A stretch of DNA of 64,000 bases, taken from the NCBI GenBank assembly GCA_037178855.1, contig JASJZC010000007.1:744001-808000 (forward strand), in the 5' to 3' direction. The notes below the pieces were generated by a model. The model had not been told where the DNA came from. It worked only from the letters and a program-made list of their open reading frames with translations, and did no database searches. The translations under genes and the position numbers were made by a program. The stretch comes from Oscheius sp. JU75 (Eukaryota > Nematoda > Chromadorea > Rhabditida > Rhabditidae). Position 1 is the stretch's first letter. Every line of letters starts with the position of its first letter. Positions 60,943 to 64,000 of the stretch are shown one piece after another.

Positions 60943-62244
60943 TCAGTATCTACTGGGAGAAGGTGCAGAAGGATTAGACGAGACATCTGAAGGGGTGCCA
61001 CCTTTTATTCTGGCAACTGGAGCTTTCTTGAACAGTCCGGAGATACAGTACCATGTTATGAACACCGAAGTCAGAGGCAGCAGATCCCCATAAGCATGTG
61101 TAAACTGGAGAATAACTTTAAAATGTAAACTCAGCAGTTGTAAACAGTGCTAGTAGTCACAACCTTGGATTGAAATATCTTACCCGAGAGGCAGCATCAC
61201 TAATTTTGTGCCAGATAGGTGGGCCGTCCCAATATGTTCCACGCTTTATGATATCAAAACACTGCTCGTAAGTTTCTGGGATGATAGGCAGAGAAATTAC
61301 GACAGCTTTCATAAGAAGTCCTTTAGACATTTTTTTGATACCTCGAATAACCGGTGTTGAAAATTGGCTCAAGTTCAATGTTCGCACAGCATGGAAGCAT
61401 AAAATGTGAATGATTAGAGCTGTACCATAAAATATCAAGTTCAGACTGAACGGCCAAAAGTCCCAGCCAAATATTGGCTAAAATACGTTTAAGCTACGGT
61501 AATAAAGAAATTTTACAAGTATTTCTGACAATCTTTTCCCAGTAAGTTGATGAACAACAATGGAAACGATAACCTTCACTATGATCTCATAGAGTGGAAC
61601 TATTGAGAGCCCACAACATATCGTCTTCTCGAATCGGAAGCCTCTAAAACATGATACACACTTTTTCAGCACCAACTTTGAGAAAAGTTTCCTCCAGTAT
61701 ATTGAAAACAGTGTAGAGATAAAGAAATCGGCACGTAGCCACACTATTCTGTAGCTATCGGTAAAGTTATACAACCAAATGAATATCGTCGAAGAGAAAC
61801 CATTTCCAAACAACGTCTGGAAAATTTTCAATGTGAGAATAGAAGCTTATCCTTGATGTAAGAGCGATAAAGACAGATTAAACAGACCAACGGAACAAAT
61901 AGGTACAGATTAAGAATTTTACAGGTTTTCATAATTAAAACAGGGAATAACGTAAATAGACTTACTGTAACGTGTATTGAAAAAATGCAGAATGCCTGCA
62001 TAATGCAGCCCAAGCATTGACCAATAACAGATTTTTGAAAGTTGTTCAGCTCAGAGTCCTTGGTCACGAGGCGATATATTAAGAAAATATGAAGAGGGAT
62101 TGCGAGAAAAAAGGACAAAACTGAAGGAAGGATAAAGGCAAAGAATAGCCAGCTACCGAAATAGTGATCAAAAAGCCTATCTTCCAAAGTAATGTCGAGA
62201 AGCGATAGCAGCTTACGCAACACCGATCTTAATATTTCTAGCAT
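60943..62244 (-). CDS. Serpentine (7TM) receptor-like protein
   Basis: Minus-strand exons in transcript order: 62244-61966, 61816-61514, 61477-61184 and 61104-60943. All junctions are phase 0 and the protein is 345 aa, the usual size of nematode chemoreceptors. Hydrophobic segments include WLFFAFILPSVLSFFLAIPL, then IPLHIFLIYRL, CIMQAFCIFSI, TICCGLSIVPLYEIIVKVIV, LIFYGTALIIHILCF, LLMKAVVISLPIIP and LPLTSVFITWYCISGLF, followed by a Ser/Pro-rich cytoplasmic tail. Seven helices and the short tail fit a serpentine receptor expressed in sensory neurons, but I cannot assign the Sr subfamily. The ATG at 62244 is the first in frame; an earlier TTG extends the frame. No frameshift is seen, so it looks functional. 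It lies tail-to-tail with unc-58. Confidence 0.7.
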
Positions 62245-62773
62245 CAAAGCAGCAGAAGTATACCGCGTTGAACAGCTTGAGATTGCGGAAACCAGATTAT
62301 CGGTTATCTTAATGCACAAATGGGAAACTTTTCAGACTAACCCGTTCCAGTAAATTATCGTTAATTTTCAACGGAGATCATAGCGTAAGTGGCATACTGT
62401 GCATTATTTTAAGAGCCGCTTTCCCGGCTTGCAAGATCGCGTTGATGTAAACTGTTCCATTCGAAAATGAGAAACCGGACGTAAATGTTCGTTTATGACG
62501 TGATTAACAAGACCACTTAAACTTTCATCATTTTGCTACCTCTATTTAGTCACATTGTTTGGTCAGTCATTTATCCGAGAAAGGAGATCTGTACCAAAAG
62601 ATATATGTTACCTTTTGTCTTGTCAAGCAAATTTTTTTTTCACTGAATGTCGTATATTGTCTTATTATTAGCGCTCGTCACAATCGGGAGCAAAATATTT
62701 GTCTGCTTGCTTCTACCGTTTCGAAAGAGAAAGTACAGCACGTTACTTTAGTTTTCTCCTTTCAGTTTTAATA
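62245..62773. other. Short intergenic stretch
   Basis: Holds the receptor gene's likely promoter (minus strand) and the untranslated or lost N-terminal part of the plus-strand paralogue. A hydrophobic run (SFLLSVLI) is open just before 62774 but has no ATG. Confidence 0.4.
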
Positions 62774-63097
62774 ATGAATGTAGACGGAGATCTTCATTGC
62801 AGTCCTGAGGAATATCTAGGGATCCCAACAGAAGTCACTGAAAAAAATCATCGAAAACTCTCTGAGATTTTTTCTCATTCAATTCTTCCAGCTTGTTGTT
62901 TTCAGCAAATTGCTCAGACGGCCAGTTTTCTTTGGACAGCCTCGGACGACAATAAATACCTTACCAAAAACAATGTGCTCGAAATTTCTCAAATTGGCAG
63001 TTCCCTTGTACCATACGAAACCAAAACTGAGAAGATCGGAGTCGTTTTCGATGAAAGGCTTCAAACAATGTCCAAGATGATATACAGACATTTTTAA
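62774..63097 (+). pseudogene. Truncated paralogue of the secreted protein gene
   Basis: Reads MNVDGDLHCSPEEYLGIPTE, then VTEKNHRKLSE, and after a 39-base insertion QIAQTASFLWTASDDNKYLT and VLEISQIGSS, ending at a TAA. It matches the minus-strand neighbour at LHCxPxEY, the LPSVVTEE region, EIAHTANMVWS, LTKxxVLxIxxIGSS and FE/YExKxxKI. Three things are wrong: the signal peptide's ATG is missing, the intron that splits the neighbour lies here at 62867-62905 with a donor GT changed to AT (39 bases, so reading through adds 13 residues in frame), and the whole third exon is absent. It is most likely a pseudogene; a shortened gene using an AT-AG or retained intron is the alternative. Confidence 0.6.
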
Positions 63098-63122
63098 GCA
63101 TTGCAAGCTTTTAAGGGTTTTT

Positions 63123-63776
63123 TTATTCAAACGAAGGTATTGTAGAGTTGTTAGCGACAGACCGCTGCCTAAATACATCATTCGTGAAACCTTCTAAAAG
63201 ATGGGCTACCCGAATGACCTGACTGATCATGTCTGCCTTCTCTTCTTCATTCTTGTACGACCATTCTTTCGGAAGATTCCAAGGCACACTGAATAGTCTG
63301 ACCATCATCGTCTGAATGTCAGCATCTGGGACACCGACCATCAGAAAAGTCTTGCTCCAGGCTTCAAATCTAATAGTTTCGTAGTAGGCAGAGTACAACG
63401 TCAGCTCCTAAAAGTTCAGGGTTTGGGATAGCAAATGTAATTACGTTATCTTGAACGCCACGCATTTCAGCGAGCACGGAAGAAATCTTGCCAACTTTTT
63501 GCTCAAAAACTTCTCGAGAACTGCCGATTCGAACTATCTGCAGCACACCAACTTTGGTAAGCCAGCTGCGTTCGCTTGCGACCGACCAGACCATATTGGC
63601 AGTGTGGGCAATTTCCTGTACCTTGATTATAAAAAAATAATAAGGCAAACCTTCGAAAGGTCTTCGATTACTTCCTCCGTGACAACAGATGGCAGTTCCG
63701 GATATTCGGCTGGTCCACAGTGAAGAGTAAAAGCGAGATGAAAGAGCCACAACCCCAAAAGTATCTTGGAAATCAT
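63123..63776 (-). CDS. Secreted protein of unknown family
   Basis: Minus-strand exons in transcript order: 63776-63651, 63615-63445 and 63407-63123, total 193 aa, all phase 0. The first exon is a clear signal peptide (MISKILLGLWLFHLAF...LHC) followed by GPAEYPELP. The mature part is mostly amphipathic helix (EIAHTANMVWSVASERS, FEQKVGKISSVLAEMRGV, then FLMVGVPDADIQTMM and WNLPKEWSYKNEEEKADM) and ends VANNSTIPSFE. It has only one or two cysteines after the signal and one NNST glycosylation site. I recognise no catalytic motif or named family. Intron 1 is only 35 bases (or 29 if the GTACAG is kept in the exon). It is tail-to-tail with the truncated plus-strand paralogue, only 25 bases apart, indicating an inverted duplication. 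Confidence 0.65.
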
Positions 63777-64000
63777 TGAAAGTTCGACTGTGTCGTTCGA
63801 GAAGACACCAGACAGGATTGTTGTGTCTTGTAGGAACCATAATATAGTCCAGCCTGTAAAACATTAATCGAAGAGGCAGAGAGAGGGGGCAAAAAGTGCA
63901 AATTGCTTACTCGAAAGTTTTGCAAAGAAGTACGAAAAAAAAAACGGTCAGAGCGTTATTTAGTTTAGAGACAAGTCCTATTGTGCTTGAGTCCAGTGCT
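63777..64000. other. Right edge, upstream of secreted protein gene
   Basis: Promoter-side flank of the minus-strand gene. No other gene seen before the window ends. Confidence 0.4.

Noticed and set aside
1-64000. CRISPR arrays, bacterial operons, SL RNA, 5S or snRNA genes
   Set aside because: None seen. The window is eukaryotic, and I found no match to the conserved starts of nematode SL1, U2 or U6 RNAs by eye.

Overview
This is a window of a nematode nuclear genome. The evidence is small GT-AG introns of about 35-70 bases mixed with very long ones, nematode-type serpentine receptors, an UNC-58-type two-pore potassium channel, adducin, an RTE-clade LINE and a mariner relic. All genes were read by eye from splice sites and reading-frame continuity. 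Exon joins are predictions, although in the main genes every junction keeps phase. I cannot name the species.

Layout, left to right. 0.5-1.7 kb: a decayed serpentine-receptor gene. 2.68-5.53 kb: an RTE-type LINE with an intact 919-aa endonuclease/reverse-transcriptase ORF and a 10-base target-site duplication. 5.5-11.1 kb: no convincing gene. 11.15-13.34 kb (+): a DOK-like PH/PTB adaptor gene with tRNA-Lys(TTT) and tRNA-Trp(CCA) in two introns. 19.35-24.55 kb (+): an 18-exon adducin gene with a MARCKS-like tail and an antisense initiator tRNA-Met in one intron. 25.97-34.58 kb (+): a small acidic helical protein gene whose 8.1-kb last intron contains a whole minus-strand ULK/ATG1-like kinase gene (26.56-32.14 kb). 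About 35.5 kb: a mariner 5' end followed by degenerate repeats. 38.1-60.0 kb (+): an unc-58 orthologue in which several alternative first exons, all ending in phase 1, feed one common K2P body with a TCGYG first selectivity filter. 60.9-62.2 kb (-): a serpentine-receptor-like gene. 62.77-63.78 kb: a convergent pair of paralogues, one intact gene for a secreted protein I cannot place (-) and one truncated copy (+).

There is no operon-like clustering. Adducin and the DOK-like protein both act at the membrane and cortex and each carries a basic-aromatic patch, but I see no evidence that they are co-regulated. The features most worth following up are the UNC-58 filter and promoter array, the nested kinase, the intronic tRNAs, and the secreted-protein pair with its lost splice donor.
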